Shown here piece by piece: positions 27,772 to 36,386 of a DNA stretch of 64,000 nucleotides; positions within the stretch are counted from its first letter, which is position 1, and every line of letters begins with the position of its first letter. This DNA is from WHSW01 sp963821025. GTDB taxonomy: Bacteria; Actinomycetota; Thermoleophilia; Solirubrobacterales; 70-9. Location of the stretch: the NCBI GenBank assembly GCA_963821025.1, contig CAWGCG010000003.1, forward strand, positions 1,426,001 to 1,490,000, in the 5' to 3' direction. Position numbers and translations under genes: made by a program. Under the pieces are notes generated by a model that saw only the letters and a list, made by a program, of their open reading frames with translations, ran no database searches and had not been told where the DNA came from.

Positions 27772-27822
27772 CCCGCCGGGGCGAGTTCTTGTCGGTATGC
27801 GGACAAAACTCGCCCCGGCGGG
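27772..27822. terminator. Long hairpin, GGGGCGA family, after typA
   Basis: Arms CCCGCCGGGGCGAGTT and its complement end at 27772 and 27822, with an inner TTGTC/GACAA stem around GGTATGCG. The core GGGGCG...CGCCCC (27778-27816) is 39 bases, exactly the length of the one after glnN, and shares the central TCGGTAT. It separates converging typA and amidohydrolase genes. Confidence 0.7.
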
Positions 27823-27845
27823 TCGGCTGCGGTACCTGCTCTGCC

Positions 27846-28993
27846 CTACCCCGGCAACGGCGCCAGCGGCGTCCGCGCCACGGTCATCGCGAAGACCATG
27901 AACCGGGCGCCGAGCGCGAAGCGCAGCTCGTCGGGCTGGGGGAAGTGCTCGCCGGCGCGGTCGATAGCTCGCCGAAGAGCCGCGCAAATGCGCGCCAGCG
28001 GGCCGTCGTCGCCGACGTCGCAGGCAAGCCGCGCCAGCGCCAGCAGCTCGGCCGGGTGCTGCCGGCGATCGCCACGCCGACCCCGGTGACCAGGTCGGAG
28101 ACGATCCGCTCCAACAGCGGGTCATAGACGTCGGGCTCGCCGCTCGCCGGAGGCGGCTCGAGCAGCTGCTCGCCCGCCAGCAGGCGATCGAGCTGGCCCC
28201 GGCGATCGCGCGGATCGCCTCGGGACCGAGGCCCGCCTGGATCGCGAAGCGCAGGTGCATCACCGCCGAGGAGAGCGGCTGGCCGTAGGGCGAGTCGCTC
28301 GCCCAGAGGATCTGACCGGGCGGCGCCAGCGAGAACAAGGAGATCATGTCGCCCGGGCTCCACCATGAGGTGTCGATGAGGAGGTTCGGGTGCGCGGGCA
28401 ACTCGCGCCAGAACCAGGCGAGGTCGGAGACGGCGGCGTGGGCGAGGATCAGCCGCGCCCCGCGGGTGTCGCTCGGCGAGCCCACCGTGTCGCGGCCGAG
28501 CGCCGGGATCCCGCGGCCGGCGTGGATCAGTACCGGCAGGCGGCGCTCGTCGGCGAGCGCGACCAGGTCGGCGACCGCGGGAACCGACGAGGGTGAAGCT
28601 CTCCGCGCGCGGGTGCAGCTTGATCCCGCGGGCGCCGGCGTCCAGCGCCCGCTCGGCCTCGGCGACGGCGCCCTGGTTCGGGTTGACGCGGCAGAACGCG
28701 GTCAGTCGGCCGCCCGAGTCGGCCGCCGCGGCGAGCACTCGATCGTTCGCCGCCCGGTAGCCGTCGGGCTCGGCCATCGGGAAGACGACCCCGCGGGCGT
28801 CGGCACGCTCGAGCCCGGCGAGCAGCTCGGCCGTCGTCTGCTTGTAGCCGTCGGGGTCGTTGGCACCGATATGGGTGTGGGCGTCGAAGAGCTCGAGCGG
28901 GCCGGTGGCGCCGAGCAGCGCCTCCCACCACGGCCCGGCGACCTGATCGAGCGGATCGGCGGGCACCGCCGCGACCGCGTCCGCGAGGCTCAC
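27846..28993 (-). pseudogene. Amidohydrolase 2/TatD-like metal hydrolase, three frame disruptions
   Basis: The protein can be followed across three frames. It starts with LFDAHTHIGANDPDGY (metal-binding HxH), ARGIKLHPRAESFTL (KLH), then after a shift near 28590 VADLVALADERRLPVLIHAG and ARLILAHAAVSDLAWFW, LLIDTSWWSP and LWASDSPYG (the last Asp). A missing G near 28194 and a missing C near 28060 restore the ending PELRFALGARFMVFAM-type tail and the stop at 27846. It should be a periplasmic-type or cytosolic hydrolase of the amidohydrolase superfamily. GTG start overlaps the aminotransferase stop (GTGA). Either sequencing indels or recent decay. Confidence 0.7.
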
Positions 28994-30117
28994 CGGCCGA
29001 CCGCCGCCGCGATCCGCTCGACGATCTGCTCGAGCAGCTGCGGCGAGGTGGCGAAGTTGAGCCTGGCGAAGCCGGCGCCGCCGCTGCCGAACTGCGGCCC
29101 GGGGCTGAGCGCCACGCGGCCGCGCTCGAGAAAGGCCGCGGCCGGGTCGTCGCCGAGCTCGAGCGCCCGACAATCGAGCCAGGCGAGGTAGCCGGCGGCG
29201 GGCTGCTGCGTAGCCGACCTCGGGCAGGTGCTCGGCCAGCAGCTCGGCGAGCAGCGCCCGGTTCGAGTCGAGCCGCGCCAGCACCCGGTCTAGCCACTCG
29301 TCGGAGCGCTCGAACGCCGCGACCGAGGCGAGGACGCCGAAATGGCCGACGTGGCGGGCGACCTCGGGCAGCTCGGCGACCCGCTCACGCGCCGGCCCCG
29401 GCGCGGTCACCGCGTGGGCGCACTTGAGCCCGGCGAGGTTGAACGCCTTCGAGGCCGAGGTGAGCACGATGCCGCGCTCGGCGGCCTGCGGCGGCACGGT
29501 CGTGAACACGGTGTGCTCGGCGCCCGTGAGCGACCAACGGCGCGTGGATCTCATCGGCGAGCACCCAGCCGTCGTGGGCGGCGGCGACCTCGGCGATCCG
29601 CTCGAGCTCGGCGCGCTCGAGCACCGCGCCGGTCGGGTTGTGGGGGCTGCAGAGCACCAGCACCCGCGCGCCGGCGGCAAACGAGCGCTCGATCCCGTCG
29701 AGGTCGAGCTCGCGACCGTCCGCCAGCGGCACCTCGGCGAGCTCGCGGCCGGCCTCCTCGATCACGCCGAAGAACGGGTGGTAGACGGGTGGGTTGATGA
29801 CCACCCGCTCGCCCGGCTCGGTGAGCACGTGGAGCAGCTCGACGATCGCCGCGACGACGTCGTTGAGGCGGCGCACGTGCTCAGCCTCGACCGCCCAGCC
29901 GAGGCGGCGCTCGGCAAAGCCGGCGAACGCCGCGCCGATTCCGGCGGCGTCGGGGTTGGCGTAGCCGAGCGTCGTCGTGGTCGATCGCCTCGTGCAGGGT
30001 CGCCTTGATCGCCGGCGCCAGCGGGTAGTCCATCTCGGCGACGAACGCCGGGAGCACGTCGGGCTCATACCACGACCACTTGGCGCTGCGCCGCGCCCGA
30101 AGCTCGTCCAGGTTCAA
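28990..30117 (-). pseudogene. PLP aminotransferase, MalY/PatB (cystathionine beta-lyase) type, three frame disruptions
   Basis: From TTG 30117, LNLDELRARRSAKWSWYEPD and LPAFVAEMDYPLAP are the MalY/PatB N-terminus. After one extra base near 29974 comes LGYANPDAAG, VVINPPVYHPFFGVI, LCSPHNPTGAV and WVLADEIHAPL. After another near 29535 comes LTSASKAFNLAGLKCA, with the PLP lysine at about 29449. After a third near 29210 the end is GYLAWLDCRALELG and FARLNFATSPQLLEQIV, stopping at 28990. Removing one base at each site gives a full-length fold-type I enzyme that would cleave C-S beta bonds. Its start overlaps the G6PDH stop (TTGA). Confidence 0.72.
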
Positions 30118-31601
30118 GTGTCGAAGACGACCTTCGCCTCGCGCCAACGGCGCTCGAACGGCAGCCTCCAGCGGTTCGGAGCGATCAACTCATAGATCTG
30201 CTCGGGCCCCCAACCACCGGAGAAGTACGGATGCACCGGCGGTGGGTCCTCGAGCAGCGGCGTCGAGATCTCCCACAGTCGCTCGATCCCCTCCGCGGTG
30301 TTGAACAGCGTCCGATCGCCCTTCATCGCGTCGCGGATCAGCCGCTCGTAGGCCTCGAGCGTGTCCTTCTCGCGGTCGACGTCGGTGAGCGAGAACTGCA
30401 TGCTGAGCTTGTCGAGCACCATCTCGGGGCCGGGGCGCTTGCCGTAGAACGAGAGCGACAGCCGCGAGGACTCGTCGAGGTCGAAGGTGAGGTGGTCGGG
30501 GCCGTAACCGCCGACCCCCGAGCCCTCCGGGAACATGCTCTGCGGCGGCTCGCGAAAGGCGATCGAGATGATCCGCGCGCCCTCGGCGAGGCGCTTGCCG
30601 GTCCGCAGGTAAAACGGCACCCCCGACCAGCGCCAGTTGTCGACCTCGCAGCGCAGGGCGACGAAGGTCTCGGTGCGTGAGTCGGGCGCGACCCCCGGCT
30701 CGGCCCGATAGCCCTCGTATTGGCCGCGCACGACCTGACCGGGGTCGATCGGCTGCAACGAGCGGAACACCTTGTTCTTCTCCTCGGTGATCGGCTCCGG
30801 CGCGAGCGCGGTCGGCGGCTCCATCGCGACGAACGCGAGCACCTGCAGCAGGTGGGTGACGACCATGTCTCGATAGGCACCGGTCTTCTCATAGAAGGCG
30901 GCGCGGGTGCCAACCCCGAGCGTCTCGGGGACGTCGATCTGGATGTGGTCGATGTGGTCGCGATTCCAGATCGGCTCGAAGAGCCCATTCGCAAACCGCA
31001 GCGCGAGGATGTTCTGGGCCGCCTCCTTGCCGAGGAAGTGATCGATGCGAAAGACACGCTGCTCGTCGAACACCTCGTGCACGACCTGGTTCAACTTCAC
31101 CGCGCTGGCGAAGTCGGTGCCGAACGGCTTCTCCATCACCACCCGGGCGCGCTCGGCGAGCCCGGCGTCGCGCAGCTCGCCGATCACGTCGGTGGCGGCG
31201 GCGGGCGGGATGCTCAGGTAGTGCAGGCGCCGCGCCTCGCCACCGAGCTGCGTCTCCATCTCGGAGACGGCCTCGGCGAGCGCCTCCGGCCCCGCATCGG
31301 TGCCGACGTAGGTGATCCGCTTGGTGAACTCGTCGAGCTCGTCCTCGCCGCAGGGATGGCGCTTGAACTCGTGCGCCGCGGCCCGTGCCTCCTCGCGAAA
31401 TTGGGCCTCGCCGAGCTGCTCGAGCGAGGTCGCGACGATCCTGAAGTCGGGCATCAGCCCGGCCTGGGAGAGATGCAGCAGCCCCGGCAGCAGCTTGCGC
31501 TTGGCCAGATCGCCGGTGGCGCCGAAGAGCACGATCACGTGCGGCTCGAGCGGCGGCAGCGCACCGGGTGAGACGTCGCGAGGTCCTGTCGCCACCTCCA
31601 T
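30114..31601 (-). CDS. zwf: Glucose-6-phosphate 1-dehydrogenase
   Basis: 495 residues. FGATGDLAKRKLLPGL (26-41) is the NADP loop, EKPFG (157-161) the coenzyme-site lysine, and RIDHFLGKE (185-193) the substrate/catalytic block. It oxidises glucose 6-phosphate to 6-phosphogluconolactone and makes NADPH, the reductant GltD needs. A TAGCCT -10 box lies 8 bases before the ATG, so the mRNA is probably leaderless. Neighbouring pentose-phosphate genes are absent, and the downstream coupled genes are unrelated. Confidence 0.96.
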   Translation of the reverse strand: MEVATGPRDVSPGALPPLEPHVIVLFGATGDLAKRKLLPGLLHLSQAGLMPDFRIVATSLEQLGEAQFREEARAAAHEFKRHPCGEDELDEFTKRITYVGTDAGPEALAEAVSEMETQLGGEARRLHYLSIPPAAATDVIGELRDAGLAERARVVMEKPFGTDFASAVKLNQVVHEVFDEQRVFRIDHFLGKEAAQNILALRFANGLFEPIWNRDHIDHIQIDVPETLGVGTRAAFYEKTGAYRDMVVTHLLQVLAFVAMEPPTALAPEPITEEKNKVFRSLQPIDPGQVVRGQYEGYRAEPGVAPDSRTETFVALRCEVDNWRWSGVPFYLRTGKRLAEGARIISIAFREPPQSMFPEGSGVGGYGPDHLTFDLDESSRLSLSFYGKRPGPEMVLDKLSMQFSLTDVDREKDTLEAYERLIRDAMKGDRTLFNTAEGIERLWEISTPLLEDPPPVHPYFSGGWGPEQIYELIAPNRWRLPFERRWREAKVVFDT

Positions 31602-31609
31602 CGAGCGGG

Positions 31610-31615
31610 AGGCTA
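31610..31615 (-). promoter_or_regulatory. -10 box TAGCCT of zwf, leaderless spacing
   Basis: On the minus strand TAGCCT is followed by 8 bases and ATG 31601; there is no ribosome site. Confidence 0.5.
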
Positions 31616-31622
31616 TCGCGGC

Positions 31623-32603
31623 TCAGTCGCTGCGCTCGAACCCGCCCTCGATCGGCATCGTCGCGCTGAGCAGCGGCGAGGGCTCGTCGGGGTCGTCCTG
31701 GTCGCAGACGAAGACGAAGTCGATCACCCCGGTGTCGATCGCCGCATGCACGCCCTCGACCTTCCACCTTCGATCGATCGTCCGCAGCCGCTCGATCCCG
31801 CCGCCCGCGTCGATCGTGCCGACCACCGAGCCGCGGATCTCGCCGTCGGCGGCCGAGTCGGGGTCGAGCTCGGCCGAGGCGGTGAACACGACCAGGTCGT
31901 CGCTGAGCGGGGTCGCGTCGCTGAAGCAAAGCCGCGCCCCGCCCATCTCGCCGAGGTCATAGGCGCGCAGGCGCTCGAGCTCTGAGACCTCGAGCGAGCG
32001 GTCCCCGGTGAGCGAGTCCATCACCTGGTCGAGCGAGAGCTCGGCGATCGCGTTCTCGCTCTCGGCGGCGTTGCCGCGATGAAAGACGAAAAAGCGCTCG
32101 CCGAGGACCGCCGCGCCCTCGACGTTGAGCTCGGGCAGCTCCTCGCGCAGGCGCCGATAGAGCGGCTGCAGGTCGATCACCCCGGGATCGCCCGCGAGCG
32201 CCCCGCCGGCCTCGAGCGCCCAGAAGAAGCCGCGGTCGCGGCGCTCGTTGGAGCCCGAGCCGAGCCCGAGCAGACCGCCGTAGGGCGCGCCCTCGAACGG
32301 CGGCAGCGCGGTCAGCGCCTCGAGGTCGGGCTTCTCCTTCGACCGCCCGCCGGGATCGGCGGGAAGCTCACCCGGCAGCGCCCGCCGAAGCTCGCCCGGG
32401 TCGCTGGAGGAGAGGCTGAAGACGCCGAGGTCGAGCTCGTCGTCGCCGATCACATACGTGTAGTCGGCGCGGCGGACCACCGCCGAGGCCGAGACGATGT
32501 AGCCGGGGCGCTCGTCACCCTCCGGGCGCACGACCTCGAGGTCGCGCAGCTTGTGCAGCTCGAGGGGTGGCAGGTCCTCCGGGCGGCTCGACTCGCGGTC
32601 CAC
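31623..32603 (-). CDS. Uncharacterised beta-propeller-like protein (DUF6929-like)
   Basis: 326 residues, cytoplasmic by sequence (no signal peptide). Strand-rich repeats such as YTYVIGDDELDLGVFSL, GLLGLGSGSNERRDRGFFWA and FFVFHRGN, spaced by Asp/Gly turns, resemble a small beta-propeller; the GSGSNERR block is like the DUF6929 type. The GTG start lies 9 bases after the stop of the preceding lipoprotein gene, so co-transcription is likely. Function unknown; sensing or calcium-dependent binding is only a guess. Confidence 0.55.
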   Translation of the reverse strand: MDRESSRPEDLPPLELHKLRDLEVVRPEGDERPGYIVSASAVVRRADYTYVIGDDELDLGVFSLSSSDPGELRRALPGELPADPGGRSKEKPDLEALTALPPFEGAPYGGLLGLGSGSNERRDRGFFWALEAGGALAGDPGVIDLQPLYRRLREELPELNVEGAAVLGERFFVFHRGNAAESENAIAELSLDQVMDSLTGDRSLEVSELERLRAYDLGEMGGARLCFSDATPLSDDLVVFTASAELDPDSAADGEIRGSVVGTIDAGGGIERLRTIDRRWKVEGVHAAIDTGVIDFVFVCDQDDPDEPSPLLSATMPIEGGFERSD

Positions 32604-32612
32604 GCTGTCGAC

Positions 32613-33068
32613 CTACCCGCCGCTGCGGTCGAGCACGCCGGTGCTGACGACCCCGCCGCCGGCGAAGCGATAATCGACCCGAATGTCGGTGAGCGGGGTG
32701 AGCGAGACCGTGCCGGTGCCCTTGCACTTCTTGCTCGCGCCCTTGTCGATCGTCTCGCGAAAGCGATAGCTGGTGGTGTCTGCGCCGAGGTAGTCCCAGG
32801 TTCCGGCGCACTCGAGCGCACCGGTGTAGCGCACCGTGTTGCGCTTCGATCGCGCCAGCGAGACGATCCGCGCCTCGACCCGAAACGGCTTCATCTGCCT
32901 CTGGGTCAGCCGCCCCTCCCAGTCGCCGGTGATCTCGAACTGCGGCTCGGTCGTCGTCGTCGCCAGGTCGGGCTCGTCCTTTTCGCCGCAGGCGCTCGCG
33001 CCGAGCGCCAGCGCCAGTGCCGCCAGGCATGCGAGGCCGGTATTGCGCGGGTTCGTCATCGGCGCCAT
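32613..33068 (-). CDS. Small lipoprotein of unknown function
   Basis: About 148-151 residues (ATG at 33059 or 33068). The signal peptide ends LGASAC, so Cys at about residue 24 of the shorter form is lipidated. A Thr-rich linker follows, then a single beta-rich domain (FEITGDWEGRL, TVRYTGALECAGTWDY, SKKCKGTGTVSL) with one Cys pair. It should face outward from the membrane. No family recognised. It is the first of the genes leading to zwf. Confidence 0.65.
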   Translation of the reverse strand: MAPMTNPRNTGLACLAALALALGASACGEKDEPDLATTTTEPQFEITGDWEGRLTQRQMKPFRVEARIVSLARSKRNTVRYTGALECAGTWDYLGADTTSYRFRETIDKGASKKCKGTGTVSLTPLTDIRVDYRFAGGGVVSTGVLDRSGG

Positions 33069-33106
33069 GTTGTACCGACCGCGGTTGTCGGCCGCGGCGG
33101 CACCGC

Positions 33107-34411
33107 TCAGGCGACCGCGCCGACGACCGCCCAGCTCTCGCCCTCGAACCGCCGCCAGAGCGGCACCAGCCTGGCGAGCATGAGCGCGTCGAGCGCCGCC
33201 CAGACCCCGACCACGCCCCAGTCGAGCCAGCCGACCGCGAGCACCAGGGGGACGAAGATCGCCGCGGCGCCGGCCATCGCCCAGGCGAGGAAGCGGGTGT
33301 CGCCGGCGCCGATCAGGATCCCGTCGAGCGCGAAGACGAGCGCCGCGACCGGTTGCATCAGCGCGAACAGCGGCCAGAGCTCGCCCGCGCGCTCGACCAC
33401 CGCCGGATCGTTCGTGAACGCCTCGGGGATCAGCTTGGTTCCCGCCAACAGGGCCAGGGCGAAGCCGCAGCCGACGACCAGCGACCAGCCGAGCATTCGC
33501 CTCGATGCCGCCCGCGCCTCCGGGGCGTCGCCGGCGCCCAGCGTTCGCCCGACGATCACCTGGCCGGCGATCGCGACCGCGTCGAGGACCAGGGCGAGGA
33601 AGATGAACAGCTGGAAGGCGATCTGGTTGGCGGCGAGCGAGACCTCGCCGAAGCGCGCGGCGACCGCCGCCGCCAGGGTGAAGCATAGGAGCAGCGCCCC
33701 GGTGCGCACGAACAGGTGGCCGCCGGTGGTCACCAGCCCCCGCAGCCGGGCCCGATCGGGGCGCCGGCTGCGGGCCGGCGCCCGGGCCAACAAGACGATG
33801 AAGGCGGCGCCCATGCCGGCCTGGGCGATCACGGTGCCGAGCGCGCTGCCGTCGAGACCGAGGTCGAGCCCGTACACGAACCAGAGCTCGAGGGCGACGT
33901 TGGCCAGGTTGGCGGCGACCAGGATGATCAACGGCGAGCGCAGGTCGCCGGTCCCGCGCAGATAACCCTGTCCGGCCAGGGCTATGAGCGCGAACGGGAT
34001 CCCGATCGCAGCGATCCGCAGATAACGCGCCGCGGCCTCGGACTCGGGTCCGGCGCCGCCGTTGAGCAACTCGGCGACCGGGTCGGCGCATGCGACCACC
34101 GCCAGCGCCAGGGCGACCCCGAGGCCGAGCGAGAGCCAGAGAGCCTGCGCGGCGACCTCGCCGGCGGAGCGCTCGTGCCCGGCGCCATGCAGGCGCGCGA
34201 CCTGCGAGGTGGTCCCGTAGGCGAGGAAGTTGCAGAGGTTGACGACGATCCCGAGCACCGCCGCGGCGAGCGCCAGCGCCGCCAGCTGCGTGGTGCCGAT
34301 GTGGCCGACGATCGCGGTGTCGACCAGCAGATAGGTCGGCTCGGCCGCCAGCGCCCCGAGGGCCGGCAACGCCAGCAGCAGGATCTCGCGGTCGTGGGGA
34401 GAGCGGCGCAT
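33107..34411 (-). CDS. MATE-family efflux transporter (DinF-like)
   Basis: 434 residues and 12 predicted membrane helices. The N-terminus EILLLALPALGALAAEPTYL with LLVDTAIVGHIGTTQLAAL is the DinF/NorM signature, and a second half repeats it (RRMLGWSLVVGCGFALALLAG). It exports cationic or oxidised compounds using an ion gradient. ATG preceded at 7 bases by TAACCT, so probably leaderless from its own promoter inside the end of corA. Confidence 0.9.
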   Translation of the reverse strand: MRRSPHDREILLLALPALGALAAEPTYLLVDTAIVGHIGTTQLAALALAAAVLGIVVNLCNFLAYGTTSQVARLHGAGHERSAGEVAAQALWLSLGLGVALALAVVACADPVAELLNGGAGPESEAAARYLRIAAIGIPFALIALAGQGYLRGTGDLRSPLIILVAANLANVALELWFVYGLDLGLDGSALGTVIAQAGMGAAFIVLLARAPARSRRPDRARLRGLVTTGGHLFVRTGALLLCFTLAAAVAARFGEVSLAANQIAFQLFIFLALVLDAVAIAGQVIVGRTLGAGDAPEARAASRRMLGWSLVVGCGFALALLAGTKLIPEAFTNDPAVVERAGELWPLFALMQPVAALVFALDGILIGAGDTRFLAWAMAGAAAIFVPLVLAVGWLDWGVVGVWAALDALMLARLVPLWRRFEGESWAVVGAVA

Positions 34412-34418
34412 CCGCTCC

Positions 34419-34424
34419 AGGTTA
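34419..34424 (-). promoter_or_regulatory. -10 box TAACCT of the MATE gene, leaderless spacing
   Basis: Minus strand TAACCT, 7 bases, ATG 34411. It overlaps the stop codon of corA. Confidence 0.5.
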
Positions 34425-35387
34425 GGAGCGGTCGGTTACCCGGGCGAGGTAGGTGAAGGCGAGCCCCGCCACCGCTATCAGCACGACCCCGAGCAGCCAG
34501 AAGGCGGCCGCCGAGTCGATCTGATCGACCATCCAGCCGAAGTTCATGCCGAAGAACCCGGCGAGGAAGGTGAGCGGCAAAAAGATCGTCGCGATCAGCG
34601 TCAGCCGGTAGGTGGTGTCGTTGAGCTCGGCCTGCAGCACTGTGGAGAGCGCCTGCCGGGCGGCGTCGATGCGGTCGACCGCCCGGTCGAGCTGCGCCTC
34701 GATCCGCTCGAAGTACCGGTGGCGGTCGTCCTCGAGGCTGGCGACCTGTTCGATCTCCTCGCCGACGCGCTCGAACAGCGCCCGCTCCGGGCCGAGCCGC
34801 AGCCGCAGGCTGGTGAGCTGGGCGCGCAGCGACTGGATCAGCTCCTGGTCGGCGGCGCGCAACTTCATCCGCTGCCCCGCACCGAGGTCGTCGAGCTCGG
34901 CGATCTTGCCCTCGATCCCCGCGACCGCTTCGAGCACGGTGTTGGTCATCCCGTCGAGGGCGACGTAGACGGCGTAGCGCTCGCTGCGACCGGGCGCGAT
35001 CCGCCCCTCGGCGACGACCTCGGGGAGGTCGAACGGGTGCTCATGGATGGTGAGCAGGAAATCGCCGTGCAAGAGCACGTTGACGCGAAAGATCCCGAGC
35101 GCATCGGCATCGCCGACGCCCGCTGCGTCGGGGTTTGCCGCACACCAGAACGGAAACACGAGCAGATCGGCCTCGACATGGATGCGCCGGGCCGGCGACC
35201 CACCCGGCTCGAAGTTGATGAGCGCCTGCGCGGCGCCCTCCGGAAGCTCGAACGCGGTCGCGATCTGCTCGACCGTCGGCCCTCCGGCGACCGCCAGGTC
35301 GGCCCAGAAGAACTCGCGCTTGCCGCGCAGCGAGGTGATCTTCGCGGCGTCGCAGTCGCGCAGGATCTCGATCCTGTGGGTGCCCAT
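34422..35387 (-). CDS. corA: CorA-type magnesium/divalent cation transporter
   Basis: 321 residues. A long cytoplasmic domain (1-250) with helical coiled-coil segments (DRHRYFERIEAQLDRAVDRID) leads to two C-terminal transmembrane helices. The pore signature GMN appears as GFFGMNFGWM between them. It should be a pentameric Mg2+ (or Co2+/Zn2+) channel. A TACAGT box lies 9 bases before the ATG. A small acidic protein gene lies 43 bases upstream on the same strand. Confidence 0.9.
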   Translation of the reverse strand: MGTHRIEILRDCDAAKITSLRGKREFFWADLAVAGGPTVEQIATAFELPEGAAQALINFEPGGSPARRIHVEADLLVFPFWCAANPDAAGVGDADALGIFRVNVLLHGDFLLTIHEHPFDLPEVVAEGRIAPGRSERYAVYVALDGMTNTVLEAVAGIEGKIAELDDLGAGQRMKLRAADQELIQSLRAQLTSLRLRLGPERALFERVGEEIEQVASLEDDRHRYFERIEAQLDRAVDRIDAARQALSTVLQAELNDTTYRLTLIATIFLPLTFLAGFFGMNFGWMVDQIDSAAAFWLLGVVLIAVAGLAFTYLARVTDRS

Positions 35388-35430
35388 CGCCTGCCGACTG
35401 TAGGCGGGCGTCCGGAGCGAACCGCGGGCG

Positions 35431-35625
35431 CTATTCGGAGTCGCGCTCGGAGCGCTCGCGCTCGGCGAGCTTCTCGGCCAGGTAGGCGGCCTTGTCGGCG
35501 CGGCGCTGGTGCTGGCGCTCCTCGTCGGGCGTCAGCGAGTCGTCGGCGAGCTCGCGCTCGGTCTCCGCGCGATCGGCCTGATGCGCTCGCATCTCGCCGG
35601 TGCTCGGCTCGTCGGTGTCATCCAT
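35431..35625 (-). CDS. Small highly charged protein
   Basis: 64 residues, almost entirely Asp/Glu/Arg/Lys/Ala/Gln, probably helical or disordered (LTPDEERQHQRRADKAAYLAEKLAERE). No cysteine, no membrane segment, no family recognised. Its ATG shares two bases with the ATG of the divergent MBL gene (CATG). It precedes corA. Confidence 0.5.
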   Translation of the reverse strand: MDDTDEPSTGEMRAHQADRAETERELADDSLTPDEERQHQRRADKAAYLAEKLAERERSERDSE

Positions 35626-36307
35626 GCTCGACAGATCCTACGATGCTTCGATCAGCTTCGAGCGAATCAGCCGCTTCGGAATGGTCAACGCCTATCTGGT
35701 CGACGAGGACGACGGCCTGACCGTGATCGACACGATGGTGCCCGGGTCGGCGAAGTCGATCACCGGCGCCGCCGCCAGGCCGATCAGGCGGATCTTGCTC
35801 ACCCACGCCCACCAGGACCACATCGGCTCGCTCGACAAGCTGCACGCCGAGGTGCCCGAGGCCGAGGTGATCATCGGCCGGCGCGAGGCGCGGCTGTTGA
35901 AAAAGGACAAGAGCCTCGACCCGGGCGAGCCGGTCGACAAGCTGCGCGGCGGCTACAGCGGCGCCGAGGTCGAGCCCACCCGCACGCTCGAGCCGGGCGA
36001 CCGGGTCGGCTCACTCGAGGCGATCGCCGCACCCGGTCACACCCCCGGCCAGCTCGCCTTCCTCGACAGCCGCGATCGGACCCTGTTCTGCGCCGACGCC
36101 TACTCGACCCTCGCCGGAGTCGCAACCTGCGCCAGGGCCAACCCGCGCTTTCCGCTGCTCTATTTCGCCACCTGGCACCGCCCGACCGCCCTCCAGACCG
36201 CGCGGGCGCTGCGGGCGCTCGACCCGAAGCGCCTGGCGCCCGGGCACGGCAAGGTGGTCGAGTCACCGGCGGCGGCGATGGACGCGGCGATCGCCAAGGC
36301 CGCCTGA
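35624..36307 (+). CDS. Metallo-beta-lactamase-fold hydrolase
   Basis: 227 residues. HAHQDHIGSLD is the HxHxDH zinc motif; APGHTPGQLAFLD gives the next His, LFCADAYSTLAG the bridging Asp, and APGHGKVV the last His. A compact single-domain hydrolase of the glyoxalase II/lactonase-like group; substrate unknown. Start ATG 35624 overlaps the divergent start. An earlier in-frame ATG at 35600 is inside the opposing gene and less likely. Confidence 0.85.
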   Translation: MLDRSYDASISFERISRFGMVNAYLVDEDDGLTVIDTMVPGSAKSITGAAARPIRRILLTHAHQDHIGSLDKLHAEVPEAEVIIGRREARLLKKDKSLDPGEPVDKLRGGYSGAEVEPTRTLEPGDRVGSLEAIAAPGHTPGQLAFLDSRDRTLFCADAYSTLAGVATCARANPRFPLLYFATWHRPTALQTARALRALDPKRLAPGHGKVVESPAAAMDAAIAKAA

Positions 36308-36324
36308 CGCGCGCCGCCAACATG

Positions 36325-36367
36325 CCGGGGCGCCTTTCGATCGCATAGCGACGATTTCGCGCCCCGG
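36325..36367. terminator. Hairpin, GGGGCG family, after the MBL gene
   Basis: Arms CCGGGGCGC (36325-36333) and GCGCCCCGG (36359-36367) enclose a 25-base loop with a central mini-stem TCGC-ATA-GCGA. The GGGGCG-to-CGCCCC core is again 39 bases. It fills the gap between converging MBL and NERD genes. Confidence 0.6.
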
Positions 36368-36386
36368 GCGTTTCAGACGCCGGCGC

